Below are positions 1 to 7,775 of a stretch of 64,000 nucleotides of DNA, piece by piece. Source of the DNA: JBCDGZ01 sp038750655 (GTDB taxonomy: Bacteria > Bacteroidota > Bacteroidia > Chitinophagales > Saprospiraceae). The notes under the pieces are model-generated. The model saw nothing but the letters and a program-made list of their open reading frames with translations. It ran no database searches and had not been told where the DNA came from. A program made the position numbers and the translations under genes. How positions within the stretch are numbered: position 1 is the first letter of the stretch; every line of letters starts with the position of its first letter. Location: contig JBCDGZ010000016.1 of NCBI GenBank assembly GCA_038750655.1, forward strand, positions 5,222-69,221, in the 5' to 3' direction.

Positions 1-1
1 G

Positions 2-721
2 AAGTGTATTATCGTAGATGATGAACCCCTAGCCAGAGAAGGTATCGAGCTAAACATCCAGGATATGAGTTCTCTGGAATTGGTTGGCGAATTTGCCAAC
101 GCCATAGCCGCCAATGACTTTTTAGCCCAAAATGATGTCGATCTGATGTTTCTGGATGTACAAATGCCCGGCATGACGGGCCTTGATTTTTTGCGTACCC
201 TCAATAAAAAGCCGCTGGTGATCATGACGACGGCCTATCCCGAGTATGCCCTCGAAGGCTTTGAGCTGGATGTGATCGACTATCTGGTCAAGCCCATCCG
301 CCTCGAACGCTTCGTCAAAGCGGTCAACAAAGCGCAGGAAATCCATTCGCTCTATCAGGTAAAAGACAATAATACCGTCGAATCCATCTCTTCGGAGTTT
401 ATCTACATCAAATCGGAGCGCAAGTACATCCGTATTTTCTTCAAGGATATTCTCTACATCAAAGGCCTCAAGGATTATGTCATGCTGCATACCACCAAGG
501 AAAAGGTAATGACCGCCATGAATATCAAGACCATCAATGCCCAACTACCTTCCTCGATGTTCGTCCGCATCAGCAAATCCTACATCATCAATATCCATTA
601 TGTTGATTTTGTCGATCAGGACTTTATTCAGGTGGCCGGGGAGGAAATCCCCTTGGGCAAAACCTACAAGGAGGATTTCATTAACAATTACATTAAGACG
701 AATTTGATTCAGCGGGGATAG
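2..721 (+). CDS. LytTR-family response regulator (5' end outside window)
   Basis: The frame is already open at base 2 and about 239 codons are visible. The first codons read IIVDDEPLAREG, the acidic-pocket start of a receiver domain, so only a few residues are missing. The receiver (about codons 1-115) has its phosphoacceptor Asp at visible codon 52 (FLDVQMPG) and the conserved Lys in YLVKPI. Codons about 130-235 form a LytTR DNA-binding domain (FIYIKSERKYIRI, then VRISKSYIIN). Regulators of this type are phosphorylated by LytS/YehU-like membrane histidine kinases, whose gene is probably just upstream outside the window. All receiver signature residues are intact, unlike the second LytTR protein at 37897-38640. 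Target genes cannot be told from this sequence. Confidence 0.93.
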   Translation, partial: KCIIVDDEPLAREGIELNIQDMSSLELVGEFANAIAANDFLAQNDVDLMFLDVQMPGMTGLDFLRTLNKKPLVIMTTAYPEYALEGFELDVIDYLVKPIRLERFVKAVNKAQEIHSLYQVKDNNTVESISSEFIYIKSERKYIRIFFKDILYIKGLKDYVMLHTTKEKVMTAMNIKTINAQLPSSMFVRISKSYIINIHYVDFVDQDFIQVAGEEIPLGKTYKEDFINNYIKTNLIQRG

Positions 722-857
722 CACTGCTGCGTGCACGATTGCGGATTGTTTTTCTTATTTTAATCAAAGTAATAAACCTTATGTTGGCGAACTGATCGGC
801 ACGGGTGTCAAAAAACTGGGATTGAATTAATTACGCCTAAAAATCAAATTACTAACT

Positions 858-1838
858 GTGAAAGCCATCCTCCTTTCCGACTACGGCGACCCCGAGGTCC
901 TCTACCTCGGCCAAGCTCCCGACCCCCAACCCGCCCCCCACGAACTCCTCATCGAAGTGGCCGCCACCGCCCTCAACCGCGCCGATACCCTACAGCGCCG
1001 AGGCAAATACCCCCCACCGCCGGGCGCCAGCACCATCCTGGGCCTCGAAATGGCGGGCACCGTCATCGGGCTGGGCGAAGGCGCCAGTCGCTTCAAAATC
1101 GGCGATCGCGTCTGCGGGCTGCTCAGCGGCGGTGGCTACGCCAGCAAGGTCTGCCTACACGAAGAGATGGCTCTGCCCATTCCCGATGGGATGAGCCTCA
1201 CCGAGGCGGCCGCCATCCCCGAAGTCTTCCTTACCGCCTTTCAAGCCCTGCATTGGATCGCCAAGCTGCAACCAAGCGAGCGACTGCTGCTGCACGCGGC
1301 GGCCAGCGGCGTCGGCACCGCCGCCCTCCAGCTGGCGCGCCTAAAGGACGCCGAAGTCATCGGTACCGCCTCCGCCGGCAAACACCAGCTCTGCCGCCAG
1401 CTAGGGGCCAGCCTCCTGATTGACTATACAACAGAAGATTTTGAGCCCGCCGTAATGGCCCATACCAACAACGAAGGCGTCGATGTAGTCCTAGATTTTA
1501 TTGGTAAACCTTACTTCAATCGCAATCTAGAGGTGCTGCGCAGCGACGGGCGGCTGGTACAGCTGGCCATCATGGGCGGCGCGAAAGTCGAAGCGGTCAA
1601 CCTGCTGACCCTGCAACGCAAACGCCTGCACATCTACGGTTCGACTCTCCGGGCCCGCGCACTGTCCTACAAAATCCAATTGACCCAAGACTTCGCTACA
1701 CAGTGCTGGCCTCACTTTCAAAGCGGCCAACTCCAACCGGTGATTGATTCCATTTATCCCTGGACCGAAGTTGTGGCCGCACATCGCCTTATGGAAAGCA
1801 ATCGCAATCAAGGTAAGATTATCCTGCGCGTAGAGTAG
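858..1838 (+). CDS. NAD(P)H quinone oxidoreductase, PIG3/zinc-free MDR family
   Basis: A 326-residue medium-chain dehydrogenase/reductase. It starts at GTG 858 with MKAILLSDYG, the usual family N-terminus, and no ATG lies nearby in frame. The GroES-like half carries LNRADTLQRRGKYPPPPG, typical of the PIG3 (TP53I3-like) quinone oxidoreductases. The Rossmann half has LLLHAAASGVGTAALQLA, which binds NADPH. The zinc ligands of alcohol dehydrogenases are absent. It probably reduces quinones or reactive carbonyls with NADPH in the cytosol. It stands alone, with 136 bp of non-coding sequence before it and a convergent lipoprotein gene 5 bp after it. It is more GC-rich than its lipoprotein neighbours. 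Confidence 0.93.
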   Translation: MKAILLSDYGDPEVLYLGQAPDPQPAPHELLIEVAATALNRADTLQRRGKYPPPPGASTILGLEMAGTVIGLGEGASRFKIGDRVCGLLSGGGYASKVCLHEEMALPIPDGMSLTEAAAIPEVFLTAFQALHWIAKLQPSERLLLHAAASGVGTAALQLARLKDAEVIGTASAGKHQLCRQLGASLLIDYTTEDFEPAVMAHTNNEGVDVVLDFIGKPYFNRNLEVLRSDGRLVQLAIMGGAKVEAVNLLTLQRKRLHIYGSTLRARALSYKIQLTQDFATQCWPHFQSGQLQPVIDSIYPWTEVVAAHRLMESNRNQGKIILRVE

Positions 1839-1843
1839 AGGGT

Positions 1844-2455
1844 TTACTGTTTTTCGATGCAGCGGGCACAGCAAAGGTGCACCCGAGCAATTTGATCGCT
1901 GTAAATTCGGGCCTCGCCGCGCATCAGCATTCGGTAGAGCACAAAGTTGGGGCCTGCTGGCCCTGGCTGATCCACCCAGTAGCGAGCAATTTTCCCCAGG
2001 CTATTGAAGTTTTTTCCTTTCAACTTAGCGATCCCCGCAAAGGGGATGTTCAACTCCTCGATCATGCGGCGGCCCTCCTGCTGCCCCCTCCAAATGCGAA
2101 TGGAATCTGCTTGCGTTGGAGGCATCCCCAGCGCCCGCTCCAGGGCCTGCCATTCGCGCTCATCAGGCAATTTCCAGCCCGGCGGGCAAGCCTTCTTGGC
2201 CTCGTTGAAGTTGTAAAGCCGACCGTATTGCTGGCAATGACTCGGTGTGTTGTTGTAGCAAAAAGAGGAGGGCGTCTCGAATTTCAGGTCGCTGGCCAGC
2301 CAGCGCTGCGCGCCCACTTGAATAGTCGGGTAGACCTGCTGATCGCGGGGATCGGTGAGGGGCGCGCCGGCTTGGATAGTGGTAGACTGCGGAGAGGTGG
2401 GGGCGCAGGTGAAGCCAGTGAGGAGGAGGAAAAACACACAAATCTTACCAAGCAT
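1844..2455 (-). CDS. FISUMP-like lipoprotein
   Basis: A lipoprotein of 203 residues if it starts at ATG 2455 (MLGKICVFF), giving a signal peptide with lipobox Cys17 (LTGFTC). The frame extends to an ATG at 2488, but that adds 11 residues in front of the signal peptide and increases the overlap with the upstream gene, so 2455 is preferred. The mature part has the order YPTIQVGAQRWLASDL, YGRLYNFNEAKKACPPGWKLP, DEREWQAL, which matches the Fibrobacter succinogenes major domain (FISUMP) found in many Bacteroidota surface lipoproteins. Function is unknown. It overlaps the stop of the lipoprotein gene at 2445-3011 by 11 bp, so the two are probably translated together. Confidence 0.75.
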   Translation of the reverse strand: MLGKICVFFLLLTGFTCAPTSPQSTTIQAGAPLTDPRDQQVYPTIQVGAQRWLASDLKFETPSSFCYNNTPSHCQQYGRLYNFNEAKKACPPGWKLPDEREWQALERALGMPPTQADSIRIWRGQQEGRRMIEELNIPFAGIAKLKGKNFNSLGKIARYWVDQPGPAGPNFVLYRMLMRGEARIYSDQIARVHLCCARCIEKQ

Positions 2456-3011
2456 CTTGTTCGAGATAGTTGTAAATTCTTTTGGCAATTTTCTTGCTTT
2501 TTTTGGCTAGTTCAACCCGTACACTACCCCAGGAATCTACCCTGATGAGCGATTTGTGTTGAATACTATTAGGATAATCATCATAGATGTTCAGCTCTAA
2601 AGTTGTGTTGAATACATAGTCAGGATATTTTTTACTGAAAAGAGACGAAGTGGTTCTTTCGACCATTCCATTGGCTTTTTTCAATCGTATTATCTTAGTC
2701 GGACGAAGCTCATTGATGAGCTCTTCTAGCTTTTTACGCCGATCAAGATCTGTGGTCTCCAATTCACTTGGAGGAAATACATGGTATTGATTATCAATAC
2801 CTTCGACACGGAAATGATCGCTCAATTGTTGGCATAGCCCTTCGATTAGCGTTTGATTGAATACCGTTGTTTCTCCGATCAATAAAGTTTTACCCAGTTT
2901 ATTTTTTGCAGATAAAGGTGTAGAATTAGAGTGAAATCTAACGTTAATACAGGCACTCTGTACGATCATCAGGAGGGCCAATAAGGATAGTAAAGGGGCT
3001 GATTTGCTCAT
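2445..3011 (-). CDS. Small lipoprotein of unknown function
   Basis: A 188-residue protein with a lipoprotein signal peptide ending at Cys21 (IVQSAC). The mature region shows short beta-like stretches (KTLLIGETTVFNQTLIEGL, TKIIRLKKANGMVERTTSS, NTTLELNIYDD) and a Lys-rich end. I do not recognise a named family. The pattern of a variable extracytoplasmic lipoprotein with a conserved beta core suggests an outer-membrane or periplasmic role. It is the first gene of a two-gene unit with the FISUMP-like lipoprotein downstream (overlap 11 bp) and is divergent from the PPOX-like gene at 3125. It is visibly more AT-rich than the oxidoreductase at 858-1838. Confidence 0.75.
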   Translation of the reverse strand: MSKSAPLLSLLALLMIVQSACINVRFHSNSTPLSAKNKLGKTLLIGETTVFNQTLIEGLCQQLSDHFRVEGIDNQYHVFPPSELETTDLDRRKKLEELINELRPTKIIRLKKANGMVERTTSSLFSKKYPDYVFNTTLELNIYDDYPNSIQHKSLIRVDSWGSVRVELAKKSKKIAKRIYNYLEQDAW

Positions 3012-3124
3012 TTTATGTGTTTTAGATTGAGGGAATAGCTAAATATTTTACTTACAGAGTAAGATAAGACTTTTCTGCTTGACATGACCAAAAAACATCT
3101 TGCTAGCAATACTGTTGTAAGCAT

Positions 3125-3679
3125 ATGACAAACGATTCCCTCGATCTGCTTGCGCTGGCTCGACAAGAACTGCTCCGAAGCAATGCCGACCGTAAGCATC
3201 CCTTCCGCTTTTTCCAACTGGCCACCTTCGGCCCTTATCCTGAACTTCGAACCGTCGTGAAGCGAAAGGCAAGCAGTGATTTTCTAATTACTTTCTTTAC
3301 GGACTCTCGAAGTCCAAAGGTGGGGGAGATCGTGGAAGATAATCGGGTTTCGGCGCTCTTCTACCATCCTCGCAAGCAGTTACAGCTCCGATTGAAGGGG
3401 GTAGCGCAGTTGGTGGAGCGCGAAAGCGAAGCTTTTACGCAGTATTTACATCAGGTGAAGCAGTCGCGTTCGGTCAAGGATTATTTGACTTTGCAGGCTC
3501 CAGGCAGTCCGGTCGACGATGCGACAGCGGAGGCTGGTTTTGGCGAACAGATCAACCTAGCGGTCATTGAAATTCAGCCCCAATTGCTGGATATACTACA
3601 GCTCGGTCGGGCGCAGCATTTCCGCAGTGCTGACCATTGGGAAGCCGGGGCGTGGCGAGCGCAGCCGCTCGTTCCTTAG
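3125..3679 (+). CDS. Pyridoxamine 5'-phosphate oxidase-like flavoprotein (Alr4036 type)
   Basis: A 184-residue protein starting at ATG 3125. It has the split-barrel FMN-binding pattern: RKHPFRFFQLATFG near the N-terminus, ELRTVVKRKAS, then FFTDSRSPKVGEI and ALFYHPRKQLQLRLKG. The line-up of ELRTVV, TDSRSPK and YHPRKQLQLRLKG resembles the Alr4036/Npun FMN-binding group of PPOX proteins rather than PdxH itself, and the length is shorter than PdxH (about 215). It likely binds FMN and acts on an unknown small molecule in the cytosol; true pyridoxamine phosphate oxidase activity is not assured. It stops 1 bp before the convergent end of the M48 protease gene. Confidence 0.85.
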   Translation: MTNDSLDLLALARQELLRSNADRKHPFRFFQLATFGPYPELRTVVKRKASSDFLITFFTDSRSPKVGEIVEDNRVSALFYHPRKQLQLRLKGVAQLVERESEAFTQYLHQVKQSRSVKDYLTLQAPGSPVDDATAEAGFGEQINLAVIEIQPQLLDILQLGRAQHFRSADHWEAGAWRAQPLVP

Positions 3680-3680
3680 C

Positions 3681-5120
3681 TTACTCTCCCACCACCTTAA
3701 TCAAGGTATTGGCCTCTACTCGATCATTGAGTTGCATACCGTTGAGGACGGCCAACTCATCGAAGCGTTTGCTGTCCATGTTGTGCGTACGCATCACCTC
3801 GGTGAAGGTGCCGGCTCGCTGTACCGTTTTGACCTTGATGCGCTCTGGCTTCACATTGAGCCGTGCGGGATCGCGCAGCTCATTGAAGCCTTGCATGGTG
3901 CGGGTGAAGAGGCTTTCGTAGCGGTTGAAGTCTGCCCGGCTGGCGATGCCGTGAAATTTATAAATTCGGCCACCATACTCAATAAAGTAACTCAAAACCC
4001 GCAGATTTTGTACATCCGATAGGTTCATCCGGGCGGGGAGGCCGTTGACGCGTACACCGCGAGAGTCTATAATGCGGATCGAATCGGTATTTTGCTGGAA
4101 GGTGCGCTCGGCGGCAACAGCGTTGGCCCCTTGAGCCAGGGACATCTGGATAAGGGCCTTGCCATCCTCGGTGGCGATTTGTACCGTTGAAGGGGTATTC
4201 ACGGTCTGCCAACCACCGGGGATGGGAAACTGAAATTTCAGCTCGGGGTGAAAAAAGGCATTATTATCGAAATAGCCTTGGCGGGGATCTTCGCCGTAGA
4301 CCAGCCCGTCGATCATGCGGAGGTAGGAGTCGCGGCCGACTTTGAATTGGCTAGCATCTCGACCTTTCTGGGTCTTTTCGGTCAGCTTGTGTACGGTATT
4401 GTAGCGGTCTACCGGATCGGGATGGGTGGACATGAAGGTCGGGATGCTCTGGCCACTTTCGCCCCGCAGGCGGTTGATGGTCTGGAAAAAATTGGCCATC
4501 TCGCTAGAATTATAGCCAATTTCGGTAGAATATTCTACTCCAAGCCGATCCGATTGACTTTCGGCGTCGCGGCCGAATTTGAGAAAGAGCAGGCCTAGGC
4601 CCGATTGGGCCAAGTTGGAAAACTGGCGAAAATCTTCTGACAAAACCATTCCCAAACCAAACCCCACCTGCGCAAGCATGGTCTTGCTGTATTGCCGTGC
4701 CGAGTGTCGGGCGGTAATATGACCGATTTCGTGTCCCAAGACGCCAGCGAATTCTGCTTCATTATTAAAATGTGCCAAAATCCCTCTCGTAAAATACACA
4801 TAGCCGCCCGGCACCGCAAAGGCATTGACCACCGGAGAATCCAGGACTTTGAAATCATAATCGAGGTTGGGGCGATGAGAAATCCTGGCCATTTGCTGGC
4901 CTTTTTCGTTGATAAAGGCCTGTATCCGTTCATCATTATACTTTCCGTAGGTGCTGACAATACTTGGATCCGTCTCTTTACCCAGAGCCAGCTCTCCCTG
5001 TTCCGACAAGAGCATAAATTCCTTCTTTCCTGTCACCGGATTGACCGAACAGGAGAGCTGCAAAGTAATCATTATCGTGAGTAGATAGGCTGGCCAGCCG
5101 AAAAGCGAATGATTTTTCAT
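3681..5120 (-). CDS. M48-family zinc metalloprotease, lipoprotein
   Basis: A 479-residue exported protease with lipobox Cys24 (LQLSC) followed by SVNPVTGKKEFML, a signature of Bacteroidota M48 lipoproteins. The zinc site HEIGH is at residues 130-134, and the third ligand is probably the Glu in GRDAESQSDRLG about 55 residues later. The family (BepA/LoiP/Oma1-like) carries out periplasmic quality control of outer-membrane proteins. Residues beyond about 270 form a C-terminal extension containing YFIEYGGRIYKFHGIA and ending in KRFDELAVLNGMQLND, as in other Bacteroidota members. It is monocistronic, convergent with the PPOX-like gene. Confidence 0.93.
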   Translation of the reverse strand: MKNHSLFGWPAYLLTIMITLQLSCSVNPVTGKKEFMLLSEQGELALGKETDPSIVSTYGKYNDERIQAFINEKGQQMARISHRPNLDYDFKVLDSPVVNAFAVPGGYVYFTRGILAHFNNEAEFAGVLGHEIGHITARHSARQYSKTMLAQVGFGLGMVLSEDFRQFSNLAQSGLGLLFLKFGRDAESQSDRLGVEYSTEIGYNSSEMANFFQTINRLRGESGQSIPTFMSTHPDPVDRYNTVHKLTEKTQKGRDASQFKVGRDSYLRMIDGLVYGEDPRQGYFDNNAFFHPELKFQFPIPGGWQTVNTPSTVQIATEDGKALIQMSLAQGANAVAAERTFQQNTDSIRIIDSRGVRVNGLPARMNLSDVQNLRVLSYFIEYGGRIYKFHGIASRADFNRYESLFTRTMQGFNELRDPARLNVKPERIKVKTVQRAGTFTEVMRTHNMDSKRFDELAVLNGMQLNDRVEANTLIKVVGE

Positions 5121-5167
5121 AGTGATTGTGTTTTGTTCTACTCAAAATACAGAATATGGGGGATAAA

Positions 5168-5734
5168 TTAAAAACAATCCTCTTCAAAGCTGATAGCACC
5201 AGGCGCTAAACCACCGACGCCATCATGCTGGGTACTAAATTGACAATCTTCGATATTGGCGGTCGGAAATTGATCCTGTCCAGGGCCACAAGGATAGCTA
5301 CAGGCAGAGCCTTTAATTTCTGTTTCGCTAATACCTGTATCATAGAGGACGGTATAATTAAAGAGTCCTTGGTAAATGGAATCCGTACCGTTGATACTAC
5401 CACTCCAGTAAAACTGCGAGTCATTGGTGGGAATGTTGCTGGCTTCAAACATCATTAGGCCCTCTTGATCAAAGATTTGTAAACTCTTAACCATGTCTGC
5501 TCTTAATAAGCTGCCATGAACGATAAAAAAATCATTAAACCCATCGAAGTTCGGGGTGAACATATTGGGAATGTAGATAAAAGAGCTGTCAACCATACCA
5601 TTGAAAGATCCTGTGGCACAGCAGCCATCGTAGGGATTAGGAGGAGGATCGCCGGTCTCCATAACATCATCATCGCAGGCGGCGAAGCCCAGGCAGATCA
5701 GCAATCCGAGTAGGTACATAAATTTGTTATTCAT
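5168..5734 (-). CDS. Lipoprotein with gliding-motility-associated (CHU_C-like) domain
   Basis: A 188-residue lipoprotein, lipobox Cys20 (LGFAAC) followed by an Asp-rich DDD stretch. Residues about 50-135 resemble the gliding motility-associated C-terminal domain that directs large proteins to the type IX secretion system: IYIPNMFTPNFDGFNDFF, then LQIFDQEG and YWSGSINGTDSIYQGLFNY. That domain normally sits at the very end of long adhesins. Here it makes up most of a small lipoprotein and is followed by about 50 further residues, including the pattern CSYPCGPGQD and a terminal Cys-Phe. It may be a surface lipoprotein using the fold structurally rather than as a sorting signal. Confidence 0.8.
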   Translation of the reverse strand: MNNKFMYLLGLLICLGFAACDDDVMETGDPPPNPYDGCCATGSFNGMVDSSFIYIPNMFTPNFDGFNDFFIVHGSLLRADMVKSLQIFDQEGLMMFEASNIPTNDSQFYWSGSINGTDSIYQGLFNYTVLYDTGISETEIKGSACSYPCGPGQDQFPTANIEDCQFSTQHDGVGGLAPGAISFEEDCF

Positions 5735-5820
5735 TGTCTTTATATTTTTGAATGATTCTAACTTTCGTCTCTTTTAAAGAACGTATCTTTTGCTAGAAAT
5801 GTGTCGAACGCAATCAAAAA

Positions 5821-6507
5821 ATGCTGATGAAAAAATTAAGTCCTTCCCAATACCTGGATACCGTTATTGCATGCTTTGAAGAAGCTGGTCGGCCAGAGGT
5901 GGCCGAAGGCCAAATGAAGTACATGCGCAATCAATTTGAGTTCTTTGGGTTAAAGGCCCCAGTCTGGATGCCTATGGCAAAGCAGCTGTTCAAAACCCAC
6001 GGCATACTGCGCGGCGAAGAACTTCGCCAACTGGCGCGCCTCTGCTTCGAAGAGGAGCAGCGCGAGCTGCATTACTTCGCCATCGAAATGGTGGAGCGGG
6101 CCTTGAAAAAGGAGCCGGAGGCCTTGATCGATTTCCTCGAAGAGCTGATCGGCCTGCGCTCCTGGTGGGATACCGTCGATTGGCTGGCCAAGCTAGTCGG
6201 TATCCACTTTCAGCGATTTCCTGCCCTCATCCGCCCGGTGACGGAGCGTTGGATGGATTCGGAGCAACTATGGCTACAACGGACGGCCATTATTTTCCAA
6301 CTCCGCTACCGCGATCAGACCGACGCTGATCTGCTGTTTGAGTACATCCTGCGGGTAGCGGACTCCAAGGAGTTCTTTTTGCAAAAAGCGGCGGGCTGGG
6401 CCCTCCGGCAATACGCCAAGACGAATCCGGAGGTGGTGCGCCGGTTTATAGCCGGGCATCAATTGCCAGCGCTGACGGTTCGAGAGGGCAGTAAGTATTT
6501 GAAATGA
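5821..6507 (+). CDS. DNA alkylation repair enzyme, AlkD-like
   Basis: A 228-residue all-alpha HEAT-repeat protein of the DNA_alkylation family. The recognisable core is YFAIEMVERALKKE, then LRSWWDTVDWLAK, which carries the Trp and Asp residues that recognise the damaged base in AlkD, and later FLQKAAGWALRQYAKTNP. AlkD-type enzymes remove N3- and N7-alkylated purines, including bulky adducts, without flipping the base. ATG codons are present at 5821 and 5827, and either could be used. It is convergent with the DUF983 gene; a short hairpin lies between them. Confidence 0.92.
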   Translation: MLMKKLSPSQYLDTVIACFEEAGRPEVAEGQMKYMRNQFEFFGLKAPVWMPMAKQLFKTHGILRGEELRQLARLCFEEEQRELHYFAIEMVERALKKEPEALIDFLEELIGLRSWWDTVDWLAKLVGIHFQRFPALIRPVTERWMDSEQLWLQRTAIIFQLRYRDQTDADLLFEYILRVADSKEFFLQKAAGWALRQYAKTNPEVVRRFIAGHQLPALTVREGSKYLK

Positions 6508-6517
6508 TCAATTCTAG

Positions 6518-6530
6518 GGTGCAGAGCACC
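6518..6530. terminator. Small hairpin between convergent genes
   Basis: GGTGC, loop AGA, GCACC, followed by TTT on the plus strand, 10 bp after the AlkD-like stop codon. The stem is short and could serve as a weak terminator for either strand. Confidence 0.4.
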
Positions 6531-6543
6531 TTTCAATTACCCC

Positions 6544-6912
6544 TTATTCCACCTTCCCCTCTTTCCTCCTCATCCGCACATTAATATGAATCCAAACGGA
6601 CCGTGATAAGCGTAGAATTTTAAAGTAACTGATCGCCGCCAAGAATAAGACCAACCCAATAGCCGCTTCCGCCTCCCAACTAAAGCCCAGCACCAAAATC
6701 AAGGAAGGGACCAACAAAAGAATCGACGAAAGGCCGTAGGAGATGAACATCGCACCATAGTAAAAGCCAGGCTCTGGCTCGAAGCGCTGTCCGCAGACGG
6801 CGCATTGCTCGTGCATAGCCAAAGGATCACTGAACTCGAAGGGTTCCTTGAAAAGTTTGGAGGAACGACAACGCGGGCAGTGATAAGTCATAATGCTTTT
6901 GAAGAGAGTCAT
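6544..6912 (-). CDS. DUF983 zinc-ribbon membrane protein
   Basis: A 122-residue protein. The N-terminus has two Cys pairs (CPRC at about 11-14 and CAVCG at about 37-41) that form a zinc ribbon, followed by FEPEPGFYYGAMFISYG and two hydrophobic segments (about 55-75 and 80-97). This is the DUF983 pattern. The family's biochemical role is unknown. Its start codon overlaps the stop of the upstream NAD-binding gene as ATGA (6909-6912), so it is the last gene of a three-gene minus-strand operon with the reductase and the serine hydrolase. An internal ATG at 6891 (MTYHCPRC) is possible but would lose the coupling. Confidence 0.9.
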   Translation of the reverse strand: MTLFKSIMTYHCPRCRSSKLFKEPFEFSDPLAMHEQCAVCGQRFEPEPGFYYGAMFISYGLSSILLLVPSLILVLGFSWEAEAAIGLVLFLAAISYFKILRLSRSVWIHINVRMRRKEGKVE

Positions 6913-7763
6913 GAGGATAATTTTTTGAGTTGTATAAAGAAATCTTGCAGGCGGTGCCGTCCATACCTTGGAGCTGCCATATCCATTACGCTCACATGGA
7001 GGAGAAATTCGAGCGGACCGTAGCGGGTCTTATTCATCAAGAGAGCTGCCAGGAACAATAGGACTTTTCTTATCCAGTTGGGAACAAAGGTGATTTTGAC
7101 CGGTTTTTGAACAACTTGAAAAGCCAGTTCCGCAATTTCCTGCTGTGTAAATAGCTCATTACCGCCCACCTCAAGTACCTCCTCCTTCTGCCCAATGGCA
7201 TCAATGCAGACCTCTGCTAAGTCAGCTCCATGAATCGGATTGAGCCGAACCTGACCATCTCCCAAGAGATAGACCCGCCCACTTTCGGCCATTTGGTAGA
7301 ATTCCTTGATGTCAGAGAAAAAACCACTAGGTCGGATGATGCAGTATTCCAGTCCCGAGTGCTGCAATTCTTCAACAAAGCGTTCTTTAGCTGCACAGAT
7401 TTCCAGGTGCTGCAACTCTTCTCCGTGAAGAACAGAGACATAGATAAACTTTTGGACGCCACTCCTCAGGGCCTCTTCTAACAAATTCTTATTCGCCTGA
7501 TAATCTACATCCATGTAGCTTAGCCCATCCTGTTGGCGGGTAATCCCTACGGTAGAAATGACCACATCGATACCTTCGCAGCAGCCTTTGAGGCTTTGGG
7601 GATCAGTGACTTGCGCTTCAATAATTTGCGAGGAGTGGAGGCCCAGCATTTTTAATTTTTCAGTATTCCGGGCCAAAGCCCGGAAGTTTAACTGACGTTG
7701 GAGCGATTCTTTGACAATATAACTGCCGAGATAGCCGGTCGAGCCTGCAATGAGAATATTCAT
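6909..7763 (-). CDS. NAD(P)-binding atypical SDR / NmrA-like protein
   Basis: A 284-residue Rossmann protein starting MNILIAGSTGYLGSYIV, with the dinucleotide-binding Gly motif at residues 7-13. VISTVGITRQQDG follows at about residue 70, and an IRPSGFFSDIKEF stretch in the middle is typical of atypical short-chain reductases (NmrA/HSCARG type). There is no YxxxK catalytic pair in the usual place, so it may sense or bind the cofactor, or reduce an unknown substrate. A hydrophobic stretch near residue 240 (VLLFLAALLMN) might touch the membrane. It sits 12 bp after the serine hydrolase gene and overlaps the DUF983 gene by 4 bp. Confidence 0.87.
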   Translation of the reverse strand: MNILIAGSTGYLGSYIVKESLQRQLNFRALARNTEKLKMLGLHSSQIIEAQVTDPQSLKGCCEGIDVVISTVGITRQQDGLSYMDVDYQANKNLLEEALRSGVQKFIYVSVLHGEELQHLEICAAKERFVEELQHSGLEYCIIRPSGFFSDIKEFYQMAESGRVYLLGDGQVRLNPIHGADLAEVCIDAIGQKEEVLEVGGNELFTQQEIAELAFQVVQKPVKITFVPNWIRKVLLFLAALLMNKTRYGPLEFLLHVSVMDMAAPRYGRHRLQDFFIQLKKLSS

Positions 7764-7775
7764 AAGTTTAGGAAT

